Part shown: positions 41,741 through 50,241 of the stretch, piece after piece
How the letters are laid out: every line of letters begins with the position of its first letter
Position numbering within the stretch: position 1 is the stretch's first letter
NCBI RefSeq assembly: GCF_001983175.1
Contig: NZ_MNPW01000004.1
Span: 124,001 to 188,000, forward strand
From: Pseudomonas cedrina subsp. cedrina
GTDB taxonomy: Bacteria > Pseudomonadota > Gammaproteobacteria > Pseudomonadales > Pseudomonadaceae
DNA: 64,000 nucleotides
Direction of reading: 5' to 3'
Position numbers and translations under genes: made by a program
The notes under the pieces: model-generated
What the model was told of the DNA's origin: nothing
What the model saw: only the letters and a program-made list of their open reading frames with translations
Databases searched by the model: none

Positions 41741-43186
41741 GTGTCCCAAGCCCAACGTTTTGAAAACTACATCAACGGCCAATGGGTGGCCGGTGCCGAC
41801 TACTGCGTCAACCTCAACCCGTCGGAGTTGTCCGATGTCATTGGCGAGTACGCCAAGGCGGATGTTGCTCAGGTCAATGCTGCCATCGACGCTGCGCGTG
41901 CCGCATTCCCGGCCTGGTCCACCTCCGGGATCCAGGCGCGTCACGATGCCTTGGATAAAGTCGGCAGTGAAATCCTCGCGCGCCGCGAAGAACTCGGCAC
42001 CCTGCTGGCCCGTGAAGAAGGCAAGACCCTGCCCGAAGCCATCGGCGAAGTGACCCGCGCCGGTAACATCTTCAAGTTCTTCGCCGGTGAATGCCTGCGC
42101 CTGTCGGGCGACTATGTGCCGTCGGTACGTCCGGGCGTCAACGTCGAAGTCACCCGTGAAGCCCTGGGCGTGGTCGGTTTGATCACCCCGTGGAACTTCC
42201 CTATCGCCATTCCCGCGTGGAAGATCGCCCCGGCCCTGGCCTACGGCAACTGTGTGGTGATCAAGCCGGCTGAACTGGTGCCTGGCTGCGCCTGGGCCCT
42301 GGCGGAAATCATTTCCCGCGCCGGCTTCCCGGCCGGTGTGTTCAACCTGGTGATGGGCAGCGGTCGCGTGGTCGGCGATGTGCTGGTCAACAGCCCGAAG
42401 GTCGATGGCATCAGCTTTACCGGTTCCGTCGGTGTCGGTCGCCAGATCGCCGTCAGCTGCGTGTCGCGCCAGGCCAAAGTGCAGTTGGAGATGGGCGGCA
42501 AGAATCCGCAGATCATCCTCGACGACGCCGACCTCAAGCAGGCTGTCGAGCTGTCCGTACAGAGCGCGTTCTACTCCACCGGCCAGCGTTGCACCGCCTC
42601 CAGCCGCCTGATCGTCACCGCCGGTATCCACGACCAGTTTGTCGCGGCCATGGCTGAGCGCATGAAGTCGATCAAGGTCGGCCACGCGCTCAAAAGCGGC
42701 ACCGACATCGGCCCGGTGGTTTCCCAGGCCCAGTTGGACCAGGACATGAAGTACATCGAGATCGGCCAAGGCGAAGGCGCGCGGCTGGTCAGCGGTGGCG
42801 GCCTGGTGACGTGCGACACCGAGGGCTACTACCTGGCGCCGACGCTGTTTGCCGACAGCGAAGCCGAGATGCGCATCAGCCGCGAAGAAATCTTCGGCCC
42901 GGTGGCCAACGTCGTGCGCGTGGCGGACTACGAGGCGGCGCTGGCCATGGCCAATGACACCGAGTTCGGCTTGTCGGCGGGTATCGCCACCACGTCGCTC
43001 AAGTACGCCAACCACTTCAAGCGCCACTCCCAGGCCGGGATGGTGATGGTCAACCTGCCCACCGCCGGCGTGGATTATCACGTGCCGTTCGGTGGCCGCA
43101 AGGGCTCCTCCTACGGCTCGCGTGAGCAAGGTCGCTATGCGCAAGAGTTCTATACCGTGGTGAAGACCAGCTACATCGGCTCGTAG
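41741..43186 (+). CDS. 2,5-dioxovalerate (alpha-ketoglutarate semialdehyde) dehydrogenase
   Basis: NAD(P)-dependent aldehyde dehydrogenase (481 residues). The catalytic Cys is in STGQRCTASSRL and the general-base Glu in VQLEMGGKNP; TPWNFPIAIPAWK and FTGSVGVGRQIA bind the cofactor. Context between kdgD and the galactarate permease indicates oxidation of 2,5-dioxopentanoate to 2-oxoglutarate, the last pathway step. GTG start with AGGAGAAG upstream. Confidence 0.92.
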   Translation: MSQAQRFENYINGQWVAGADYCVNLNPSELSDVIGEYAKADVAQVNAAIDAARAAFPAWSTSGIQARHDALDKVGSEILARREELGTLLAREEGKTLPEAIGEVTRAGNIFKFFAGECLRLSGDYVPSVRPGVNVEVTREALGVVGLITPWNFPIAIPAWKIAPALAYGNCVVIKPAELVPGCAWALAEIISRAGFPAGVFNLVMGSGRVVGDVLVNSPKVDGISFTGSVGVGRQIAVSCVSRQAKVQLEMGGKNPQIILDDADLKQAVELSVQSAFYSTGQRCTASSRLIVTAGIHDQFVAAMAERMKSIKVGHALKSGTDIGPVVSQAQLDQDMKYIEIGQGEGARLVSGGGLVTCDTEGYYLAPTLFADSEAEMRISREEIFGPVANVVRVADYEAALAMANDTEFGLSAGIATTSLKYANHFKRHSQAGMVMVNLPTAGVDYHVPFGGRKGSSYGSREQGRYAQEFYTVVKTSYIGS

Positions 43187-43197
43187 TACCCGTTTCA

Positions 43198-43299
43198 CTG
43201 TAGGAGCGAGCTTGCTCGCGAAGAACGTCAACGATTACGCGAGCATTCAGGATGCCCGCAGTGCTTGTGAGTTTTTCGCGAGCAAGCTCGCTCCTACAG
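43198..43299. repeat. Inverted REP pair of the GAGCGAGCTTGCTCGCG family
   Basis: CTGTAGGAGCGAGCTTGCTC and its inverted copy flank a 60-bp spacer inside the galactarate cluster. It is followed by a run of eight G (43299-43306). Confidence 0.87.
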
Positions 43300-43364
43300 G
43301 GGGGGGCACCCAGCAAGACATAAACATTACCCGCAAAAAAAATAATTAGTGGGAGTACTTCTAC

Positions 43365-44729
43365 ATGCAAGCGACCAAGCCGACCCATGTCCGCTATTTG
43401 ATCCTGCTCATGCTTTTTCTGGTGACCACGATCAACTACGCCGACCGGGCTACTATCGCCATCGCGGGCTCCAGCCTGCAAAAAGACCTCGGCATCGACG
43501 CGGTCACCCTCGGTTATATCTTCTCCGCATTCGGTTGGGCCTACGTGGCCGGGCAAATTCCCGGTGGCTGGCTGCTGGACCGCTTCGGCTCGAAAAAAGT
43601 CTATGCCCTGAGCATCTTCACCTGGTCCCTGTTCACCGTGCTGCAAGGCTATGTGGGTGAATTCGGTATCTCCACCGCCGTGGTTGCGCTGTTCATGCTG
43701 CGCTTCATGGTGGGCCTGGCCGAAGCGCCTTCCTTCCCAGGTAACGCACGCATCGTGGCGGCCTGGTTTCCTACCGCCGAGCGCGGCACGGCATCGGCGA
43801 TCTTCAACTCGGCGCAGTACTTCGCCACCGTGTTGTTCGCACCGTTGATGGGCTGGATCGTCTACCGCTTCGGCTGGCAGCACGTGTTTATCGTGATGGG
43901 CGTGATCGGTATCGTGTTTTCGCTGATCTGGCTGAAAGTGATCCACAGCCCGCGCCAGCATCCGATGATCAACGAGGCCGAGTTCAATCACATCGCCGCC
44001 AATGGCGCGATGGTCGACATGGACCAGGACAAGGGCAAGGATAAGAAAACCGACGGTCCGAAGTGGGATTACATCCGTCAGTTGCTGACCAACCGCATGA
44101 TGCTCGGCGTTTACCTGGGCCAGTACTGCATCAACGGCATCACGTATTTCTTCCTGACCTGGTTCCCGGTGTACCTGGTGCAGGACCGTGGCATGACCAT
44201 CCTCAAGGCCGGCTTCATCGCTTCGCTGCCGGCGATCTGCGGCTTTATCGGCGGGGTGCTCGGCGGTGTGATCTCCGACTATCTGCTGCGCAAGGGGCAT
44301 TCGCTGACCTTCGCGCGCAAGGCGCCGATCATCGCTGGCCTGCTGGTTTCCAGCAGCATTATTGCGTGTAACTACGTCGACGTTGAATGGATGGTAGTGG
44401 GCTTCATGGCGTTGGCCTTCTTCGGCAAAGGCGTTGGCGCACTGGGTTGGGCGGTGGTGTCCGACACGTCGCCAAAACAAATCGCCGGTCTCAGTGGCGG
44501 CCTGTTCAACACCTTCGGTAACCTGGCTTCGATCACCACGCCAATCGTGATCGGCTACATCATCAGCACCACCGGCTCGTTCAAGTGGGCCTTGGTATTC
44601 GTCGGCGCCAACGCGCTGGTGGCGGTGTTCAGCTACCTGGTCATCGTCGGCCCGATCAAGCGTGTAGTACTCAAAGAGCCGCCAAGCAAGGGGCCAGAGT
44701 TGAGCAACCTAACCGAAGCGCATTCCTGA
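43365..44729 (+). CDS. gudP: MFS transporter of the glucarate/galactarate permease family
   Basis: Inner-membrane proton symporter of 454 residues with about twelve membrane helices. The sequence opens [27 protein letters not shown], typical of the anion:cation symporter group that includes GudP and Gar[15 protein letters not shown] is the MFS loop 2-3 signature. The central cytoplasmic loop is highly charged ([13 protein letters not shown]). Position between semialdehyde dehydrogenase and galactarate dehydratase supports uptake of galactarate, possibly also glucarate. Confidence 0.9.
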   Translation: MQATKPTHVRYLILLMLFLVTTINYADRATIAIAGSSLQKDLGIDAVTLGYIFSAFGWAYVAGQIPGGWLLDRFGSKKVYALSIFTWSLFTVLQGYVGEFGISTAVVALFMLRFMVGLAEAPSFPGNARIVAAWFPTAERGTASAIFNSAQYFATVLFAPLMGWIVYRFGWQHVFIVMGVIGIVFSLIWLKVIHSPRQHPMINEAEFNHIAANGAMVDMDQDKGKDKKTDGPKWDYIRQLLTNRMMLGVYLGQYCINGITYFFLTWFPVYLVQDRGMTILKAGFIASLPAICGFIGGVLGGVISDYLLRKGHSLTFARKAPIIAGLLVSSSIIACNYVDVEWMVVGFMALAFFGKGVGALGWAVVSDTSPKQIAGLSGGLFNTFGNLASITTPIVIGYIISTTGSFKWALVFVGANALVAVFSYLVIVGPIKRVVLKEPPSKGPELSNLTEAHS

Positions 44730-44740
44730 GAGGCACCGTG

Positions 44741-46294
44741 ATGCAGTTGATTGAACATGCCGACTCGCCGCGCTCGATTCGTTTGCACGAGCGCGACAAT
44801 GTGGTGATCGTGGTCAATGACCAGGGCGTGCCGGCCGGGACCGAGTTCCCGGACGGCCTGGTGACCGTGGATTTCATCCCCCAGAGTCATAAGGTGACCC
44901 TGGAAGATATCCCCGAGGGTGGTGAGATTATTCGCTACGGCCAGACCATCGGTTATGCCCTGGCGCCGATTCCGCGCGGCAGTTGGGTACAGGAAGACCA
45001 GTTGCGCATGCCCACCGCGCCGCCGCTGGACAGCTTGCCGCTGTCCACCGAAGTGCCGCAGGCCCAGGCGCCGCTGGAAGGGTTCACGTTCGAGGGTTAC
45101 CGTAATGCCGACGGCACGGTTGGCACGCGCAATATCCTCGGCATCACCACCACGGTGCAGTGTGTGACCGGCGTGCTCGACCATGCGGTCAAGCGCATCA
45201 AGGACGAGTTGCTGCCCAAATACCCGCACGTCGATGACGTGGTGGCGTTGACCCACAGCTACGGTTGCGGGGTCGCGATCACTGCGACGGATGCCTACAT
45301 CCCGATCCGCACCGTGCGCAACCTGGCTCGCAACCCGAACCTGGGCGGCGAAGCGCTGGTGATCAGCCTGGGCTGCGAGAAATTGCAGGCCGGGCAGGTG
45401 ATGCATGACAACGACAACTCGGTCGACCTGAGCGAGCCGTGGTTGTACCGGTTGCAGGACTCCAGCCACGGCTTTACCGAAATGATCGAGCAGATCATGG
45501 AACTGGCCGAGGTGCGCTTGAAGAAGCTCGATCAGCGCCGCCGCGAGACCGTGCCGGCGTCCGAGCTGATCCTTGGCATGCAGTGCGGCGGCAGTGATGC
45601 GTTCTCCGGCATCACCGCCAACCCGGCGCTGGGTTATGCCTCGGACTTGCTGCTGCGAGCCGGGGCGACGGTGATGTTCTCCGAAGTCACCGAAGTGCGT
45701 GACGCCATCTACTTGCTGACTTCTCGCGCAGAGACGAAGGAAGTTGCCGAAGAGTTGGTGCGGGAAATGGACTGGTACGACCGTTACCTGGCCAAGGGCG
45801 AGGCCGATCGCAGCGCCAACACCACGCCGGGCAACAAGAAGGGCGGGTTGTCGAACATCGTCGAGAAGTCCCTGGGCTCCATCGTCAAGTCCGGCAGCAG
45901 CGCGATCAACGGCGTACTGGGCCCCGGCGAGCGCTTCAAGGGCAAGGGCCTGATTTTCTGCGCGACACCGGCCAGTGACTTTGTGTGCGGCACCTTGCAA
46001 CTGGCGGCGGGGATGAACTTGCATGTGTTCACCACCGGGCGTGGCACGCCGTACGGGCTGGCGATGGCGCCAGTGGTGAAGGTGTCGACGCGCACTGAAC
46101 TGGCGCAACGCTGGCCGGACCTCATCGATATCGACGCCGGGCGCATCGCCACCGGGCGTGCGAGCATCGAGGAACTGGGCTGGGAGTTGTTCCACTTCTA
46201 CCTGGACGTAGCCAGCGGCAGGAAGCAGACGTGGGCGGAGCATCACAAGCTGCATAACGACATCACCTTGTTCAACCCCGCGCCAATCACCTAG
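44741..46294 (+). CDS. garD: Galactarate dehydratase
   Basis: Cytosolic iron-dependent dehydratase converting galactarate to 5-keto-4-deoxyglucarate (517 residues, close to E. coli GarD). The SAF domain is at the N-terminus, the altronate/galactarate dehydratase core from about residue 120 ([24 protein letters not shown]) with [29 protein letters not shown] at 44741 is the family start; the earlier ATG lies inside the permease gene. First enzyme of the pathway although last in gene order. Its 3' end overlaps the convergent HAD gene by eight bases. Confidence 0.94.
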   Translation: MQLIEHADSPRSIRLHERDNVVIVVNDQGVPAGTEFPDGLVTVDFIPQSHKVTLEDIPEGGEIIRYGQTIGYALAPIPRGSWVQEDQLRMPTAPPLDSLPLSTEVPQAQAPLEGFTFEGYRNADGTVGTRNILGITTTVQCVTGVLDHAVKRIKDELLPKYPHVDDVVALTHSYGCGVAITATDAYIPIRTVRNLARNPNLGGEALVISLGCEKLQAGQVMHDNDNSVDLSEPWLYRLQDSSHGFTEMIEQIMELAEVRLKKLDQRRRETVPASELILGMQCGGSDAFSGITANPALGYASDLLLRAGATVMFSEVTEVRDAIYLLTSRAETKEVAEELVREMDWYDRYLAKGEADRSANTTPGNKKGGLSNIVEKSLGSIVKSGSSAINGVLGPGERFKGKGLIFCATPASDFVCGTLQLAAGMNLHVFTTGRGTPYGLAMAPVVKVSTRTELAQRWPDLIDIDAGRIATGRASIEELGWELFHFYLDVASGRKQTWAEHHKLHNDITLFNPAPIT

Positions 46295-47012
46295 GCCTGT
46301 CGTCACGCCAGGAACGCTCGTTCATCAATGTCTGGATGTGAGCGTGAACCTGCCTGGGAGTGTCAGCTCGAAGGATATGCCCGGACATCTCGGGCATTGG
46401 TTGCTTCGTGTAATAGTCAGCACAAACAAAACCGTCCACCCAACCGTTGGCATACACCTGATAGTCGGAGCTGGCATCTCCGACTATCAGGGCTCGACCC
46501 GTCAGCCGACCTTCCTTGCGCCACTGCTGCACGATTCTGCTCTTGCCTCTGCCGGGGTTTATCAGCGGCGACGGCCTGGGGCACATTGCTCGCGAACCGG
46601 CCCAGAAAAGACGGTTGGCGATGACATTTTGGGCTTCGATATTCAGTGAGCGAGCAATGGGGGCGATGCACTCTGCGTAGCCTCCCGAGAGGATGTAAAG
46701 GTGCGTGCCCTCTCGTTGCAGGTTGTGCATTGTCTGCTCCAGGGAGGGGTCGAGGCTGCCAATGATCGTGTCGACGTAACGCTGAATATGATGTTTGCGG
46801 ATATACGGGATCATCTTCATCACAGACAGTATTTCCCAGAGGCTGGCCTTGCCCGAAAAAGCCTTGGCCGTGATGAGTTGCAGTTGCTCCAGCATTGGCT
46901 GGGCATTCGGACGTTCACCAATGGCCGACTTGACGATCTCCAGCGTGCTTTCGTGGTTTACCAGGGTCTGGTCGAAGTCGAAAATGACGTGCGTATCGCG
47001 GGGCGTTGTCAT
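46287..47012 (-). CDS. HAD-IB family (SerB-like) phosphatase
   Basis: A 241-residue haloacid-dehalogenase-type phosphatase. Motif I FDFDQTL (nucleophile and general acid Asp), motif [10 protein letters not shown], the motif III Lys in [11 protein letters not shown] and motif IV GDASSDY are all intact, so it should be active. The subfamily includes phosphoserine phosphatase-like enzymes and ones fused to PlsC acyltransferases in other bacteria. The start overlaps the acyltransferase stop as ATGA. Last gene of a three-gene unit. A lipid-phosphate substrate is only inferred. Confidence 0.82.
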   Translation of the reverse strand: MTTPRDTHVIFDFDQTLVNHESTLEIVKSAIGERPNAQPMLEQLQLITAKAFSGKASLWEILSVMKMIPYIRKHHIQRYVDTIIGSLDPSLEQTMHNLQREGTHLYILSGGYAECIAPIARSLNIEAQNVIANRLFWAGSRAMCPRPSPLINPGRGKSRIVQQWRKEGRLTGRALIVGDASSDYQVYANGWVDGFVCADYYTKQPMPEMSGHILRADTPRQVHAHIQTLMNERSWRDDRPR

Positions 47013-47872
47013 CGGTGTGCCTGCGCATCTATTCGGCGGTAGTGGTGTTTGTCTTCTCGTGTCCACCGCGTTGCAGCGATGCCCAGGTGTTCGGCGATGC
47101 GTGCTTGTATCAGGTCGGAAAATGCTTGGCCGCTTTGGTCTTCCTTGCGTTCGACCTGCTCCAGATAGGTCATTTCGGCGATCATCCAAGGCATGGCCAG
47201 CAGGCGCAGGAAGCACGCCAGCCCTGAGGCGTGAAGGGGGCTTGCGACCAGGCCAAAGGGGAGAATCAGGCGTCCAGCCAGTGGTACCACAGGCAATCCG
47301 CGGCTCAGCAGCCCGGGGCGGAAGCGATACAAACCACGGCCATTGTTAATAGTTGCTTCGGGATTGGTGTAAAGGGCGGTGCCTTGGCGGCTGGTTCGCA
47401 GGTTACGAAGATTGAGCGAAAACGTCTTCTTATCTGCACCGTTCCAGAAGTGACCGCCCGCGCATTTGATCAAAAGGAATGCAGTGAGGCTGATAACCTT
47501 GTTGTAGCCGCTGGAGGCCACAAGTGTTGCGCCAGGCATTGCCAGTATGGCGAACGGATCAATAACGCTTACGTGATTGGCGGCCACCACACAACCATCG
47601 GTAAGTGTTGCGATTTGTCGCGTTGTAAGTGCGCATCTGATCCTGAGGCCTATTATCCAGAGAATACCTCGGTACATGACGCGCTTGACGGAAAGTGGAA
47701 GCGGCCAGGCGATAAGGCTCAGCACAACTATCAGGAAGATGCGAAGGACGGCCAGGGTATAGCCGAAGGGCATGTAAAGTTTCCTGAGGAAACTGGGGTA
47801 AGTCCACGTTTCTCGACTACATAGGTCCGCTACGGACTGCAAGGGGCGATCTGGAGCCGGTTGGGTTTTCAA
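47009..47872 (-). CDS. PlsC-like lysophospholipid acyltransferase
   Basis: Membrane-bound acyltransferase of 287 residues. Hydrophobic segments lie at about 33-60 (MPFGYTLAVLRIFLIVVLSL). Motif I is NHVSVIDPF (His-x4-Asp), motif III the variant NPEATINNGRGL in place of the usual PEGT, and LPVVPLAGRLILPF is motif IV-like. Acylation of a lysolipid or related head group is expected; the acceptor is unknown. It sits between a GNAT gene 28 bp upstream and a phosphatase gene that overlaps it. GC content is lower than in flanking core genes. Confidence 0.83.
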   Translation of the reverse strand: MKTQPAPDRPLQSVADLCSRETWTYPSFLRKLYMPFGYTLAVLRIFLIVVLSLIAWPLPLSVKRVMYRGILWIIGLRIRCALTTRQIATLTDGCVVAANHVSVIDPFAILAMPGATLVASSGYNKVISLTAFLLIKCAGGHFWNGADKKTFSLNLRNLRTSRQGTALYTNPEATINNGRGLYRFRPGLLSRGLPVVPLAGRLILPFGLVASPLHASGLACFLRLLAMPWMIAEMTYLEQVERKEDQSGQAFSDLIQARIAEHLGIAATRWTREDKHHYRRIDAQAHR

Positions 47873-47900
47873 GGGACCGAATACTCAGTGATGGTTTTCG

Positions 47901-48500
47901 TTAAGCTGACTTGGCGTGTTCAGGTTTTTTCATTCGGCGCGAGAACCGTGTGATGCGTTCAAGATTCGCAGGCGTTATTTCCTGGAATCGCTCACGTGTA
48001 AGATCAATTTTCAGGTGGGGACCGTAAGCGGTATCAATCACTTCTCCCGCGACCTCTGGCATATGCAGAAATGCTCTGTTCATTTCCAGCGCACGGTAGT
48101 GATTGATATTGGTAAGTGTGTAGATCTGCTCAAACCCCAAGTATTGAAAACCGTATTCGAGTGCCAAGTGAATCGCAATAAAGGGGTAGGGTGTGCCCCA
48201 GTACTTTTTCAGGAAGCGGTTGCCGAAGTTGACGCCATAGTCTTTTTTTGCAAATCCTGCATAACCAATGAATGGTCCTTCCAGACCCAGGCTCACAGCC
48301 CAGCGTGACCAGTTCTGTTCGGTAAGCTCTTTTGTGAATATTGAAATCTCATTGGCGGCGGCTTCCCTTCCCCGCGTAGTGCCTGCCGAAATGAACTTCA
48401 TCGTTTCAGGGTCACCGAGCAGATCGGTGTAGCCCTCAATGTCCTGATCGTCCCAGCTCCTGATATGCACGTTGTGCAATTGACTGAAGGATCTACGCAT
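47901..48500 (-). CDS. GNAT-fold acetyltransferase (RimJ/RimL-like) with unusual CoA loop
   Basis: A 199-residue GNAT protein: IRSWDDQDIEGYTDLLGDPETMKFI begins the fold and TLTNINHYRALEMNRAF matches the C-terminal motif. In the pyrophosphate-binding loop, where relatives read WGkGyAtEA, this one reads WGTPYPFIAI, losing the second glycine. Acyl donor and acceptor are therefore uncertain. The start at 48500 is preceded by AAGGGGTGACT; an ATG at 48524 is also in frame. First gene of the low-GC trio. Codon use is clearly less GC-rich than in the flanking genes. Confidence 0.75.
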   Translation of the reverse strand: MRRSFSQLHNVHIRSWDDQDIEGYTDLLGDPETMKFISAGTTRGREAAANEISIFTKELTEQNWSRWAVSLGLEGPFIGYAGFAKKDYGVNFGNRFLKKYWGTPYPFIAIHLALEYGFQYLGFEQIYTLTNINHYRALEMNRAFLHMPEVAGEVIDTAYGPHLKIDLTRERFQEITPANLERITRFSRRMKKPEHAKSA

Positions 48501-48806
48501 AGTCACCCCTTGTGTTTCGAACACATGATGGTTCGCTGCTGGATTATTAAAATGTTACAGGGGGGATTTTCAGGGGGGATGTCGATGAAACAGAGGCGTA
48601 GATTCTTATCGGTGTGTAGGAGCTCGTGTAGAGTTTTGTGGGATGGGCTGAGCTTAGCCAAGAACCCTGAGTTACATCCTACAAATGAATCCAGTTCCCT
48701 GTTTTGGTTTTTATTTGCAGACCTATTGTTAAATGAAATGTCAGCCGCGCACCCCAGTGCTCTATTATTACGGCTCCCTGATAACAGGACTCAAGGCTGA
48801 TACAGC
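48501..48806. other. Low-GC intergenic region upstream of the GNAT and AEC genes
   Basis: Two divergent genes flank 306 bp of AT-richer DNA. It contains two copies of CAGGGGGGAT (about 48557-48580) and long T-rich stretches. An open frame on the plus strand (48465-48800) has no ribosome site or recognisable product. No promoter could be placed with confidence. Confidence 0.5.
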
Positions 48807-49748
48807 ATGCTCGCCATTTTCCTTACGACGCTCACCATCACCGCGCCGGTGTTCGCGATGCTGTTCCTCGGTGTGCTGCTCAAGCGCATCAACTGGATCA
48901 ACGACAACTTCATTCATACGGCATCGTCCCTGGTGTTCAACGTCACCATGCCGGCGTTGCTGTTTTTGGGCATCCTGCATGCCGACCTGCATTCGGCGCT
49001 CAAGCCGGGCCTGCTGATCTACTTTTCCATCGCCACGCTGGTGAGTTTTGCCCTGGCCTGGGGCTGGGCGATTTTTCGCTGCAAGCGCGAAGACCGGGGC
49101 ATCTACACCCAGGGCGCGTTTCGCGGCAATAATGGCGTGATCGGCCTTGCACTGGCTGCCAGCATGTATGGCGACTACGGTATTTCCCTCGGCGCGATCC
49201 TCGCGGCGCTGGTGATTCTGTTCTACAACACGCTATCGACTATCGTGCTGGCGGTGTACAGCCCGGTGATCAAGTCCGATCCGTGGAGCATCTTCAAGAG
49301 TGTGGTGGCCAATCCGCTGATCATCAGCGTGTTTCTGGCGGCGCCGTTCGCCTATTTTCAGATCGGCCTGCCGGGCTGGCTGGAAAAATCCATGCAGTAC
49401 CTCGCCGACACCACCTTGCCGCTGGCATTGATCTGTATTGGCGGCACGTTGTCCCTGGCGGCGCTACGCAAGAGCGGCAAGATGGCGCTGAGCGCGAGCC
49501 TGATGAAGATGGTCTGGTTGCCGGTGGTCGCCACGGTGGGCGCTTGGCTGCTAGGGTTCCGTGGGCCGGAGCTGGGGATTCTGTTCCTATATTTCGGTGC
49601 GCCGACGGCCGCAGCCAGCTTTGTGATGGCCAGGGCGGCCGAAGGGAATCATGAGCTGGCGGCGGCGATTATTGTGATCACCACGCTGATGGCGGCGGTG
49701 ACCACCAATATTGGGATCTTCGTGTTGCAGGCCGGTGGCTGGATCTGA
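48807..49748 (+). CDS. AEC family (auxin efflux carrier-like) transporter
   Basis: Inner-membrane carrier of 313 residues with about ten membrane segments and the two-repeat AEC arrangement. FNVTMPALLFLGIL and RGNNGVIGLALAASMYG are characteristic crossover-region sequences, as is ALICIGGTLSL. Bacterial members export or import small organic anions such as malate; the substrate here is unknown. A single-gene unit. Confidence 0.88.
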   Translation: MLAIFLTTLTITAPVFAMLFLGVLLKRINWINDNFIHTASSLVFNVTMPALLFLGILHADLHSALKPGLLIYFSIATLVSFALAWGWAIFRCKREDRGIYTQGAFRGNNGVIGLALAASMYGDYGISLGAILAALVILFYNTLSTIVLAVYSPVIKSDPWSIFKSVVANPLIISVFLAAPFAYFQIGLPGWLEKSMQYLADTTLPLALICIGGTLSLAALRKSGKMALSASLMKMVWLPVVATVGAWLLGFRGPELGILFLYFGAPTAAASFVMARAAEGNHELAAAIIVITTLMAAVTTNIGIFVLQAGGWI

Positions 49749-49771
49749 GATTTTCAGCGCCCTCAAGGGCC

Positions 49772-49846
49772 AATCGCAGGCAAGCCAGCTCCCACATTCA
49801 GAGTTGTGAACACATTCAAGTGTGGGAGCTGGCTTGCCTGCGATAG
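49772..49846. repeat. REPIN
   Basis: Inverted REPs AATCGCAGGCAAGCCAGC and GGCTTGCCTGCGATAG between two convergent genes. Confidence 0.87.
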
Positions 49847-49857
49847 CTACCTGACAG

Positions 49858-50241
49858 TCACTGCAGTTCTGCCTGATACGCCTCAATCACTTCCTGCGCC
49901 GCCCGAAACGCATCAATCGCCGCCGGCACGCCCGCATATACCGCGCAATGCAGCAGTGCTTCGCGAATCTCCTCCACCGTACATCCATTGTTCAACGCGC
50001 CGCGCACGTGCCCCTTCAGCTCCTGCGGGCACTTGAGCGCGGTCAGGGCGGCGAGGGTGATCAGGCTGCGGGTCTTCAGCGGCAAGCCTTCGCGGTTCCA
50101 TACGCTGCCCCAGGCATGCTCATTGACGAAATCCTGCAGCGGCTGGGTGAATTCGGTGGCATTGCCCAGGGCGCGGTCGACGAACACATCGCCCATGACT
50201 TGGCGACGCATTTCAACCCCGGGCTTTTTCTGATCGGTCAT
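49858..50241 (-). CDS. Carboxymuconolactone decarboxylase-family protein
   Basis: A 127-residue CMD protein close to PcaC in length and sequence (HAWGSVWNREGLPLKTRSLI, HVRGALNNGCTVEEIREALLH, YAGVPAAIDAFR). No pca genes lie nearby, so the protocatechuate role is not supported by context. It lacks the CxxC pair of the peroxidase-type (AhpD) members. The start overlaps the exchanger stop as ATGA, so it is coupled to that gene. Confidence 0.85.
   Translation of the reverse strand: MTDQKKPGVEMRRQVMGDVFVDRALGNATEFTQPLQDFVNEHAWGSVWNREGLPLKTRSLITLAALTALKCPQELKGHVRGALNNGCTVEEIREALLHCAVYAGVPAAIDAFRAAQEVIEAYQAELQ

Noticed and set aside
44633..46306. 557-residue minus-strand frame opposite garD
   Set aside because: Antisense to galactarate dehydratase, whose family motifs are clear. 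No domain is recognisable in the antisense product.
46287..48500. GNAT plus PlsC-like pair as ornithine-lipid genes olsB/olsA
   Set aside because: The GNAT protein belongs to the RimJ/RimL type rather than the OlsB type, and the acyltransferase has NPEAT in place of the OlsA-type motif. The phosphatase would also be unexplained.
48465..48800. 111-codon plus-strand frame in the gap before the AEC gene
   Set aside because: Begins inside the GNAT gene, lacks a ribosome site and has an irregular composition. Open frames of this size are expected in a low-GC gap.
46287..48806. Genomic island or mobile element around the low-GC trio
   Set aside because: No integrase, transposase, tRNA or flanking direct repeat could be seen; only lower GC and gene order support transfer.
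49858..50241. Calling the CMD gene pcaC
   Set aside because: Sequence and length fit, but no protocatechuate pathway gene lies nearby and CMD proteins have varied roles, so only the family is named.
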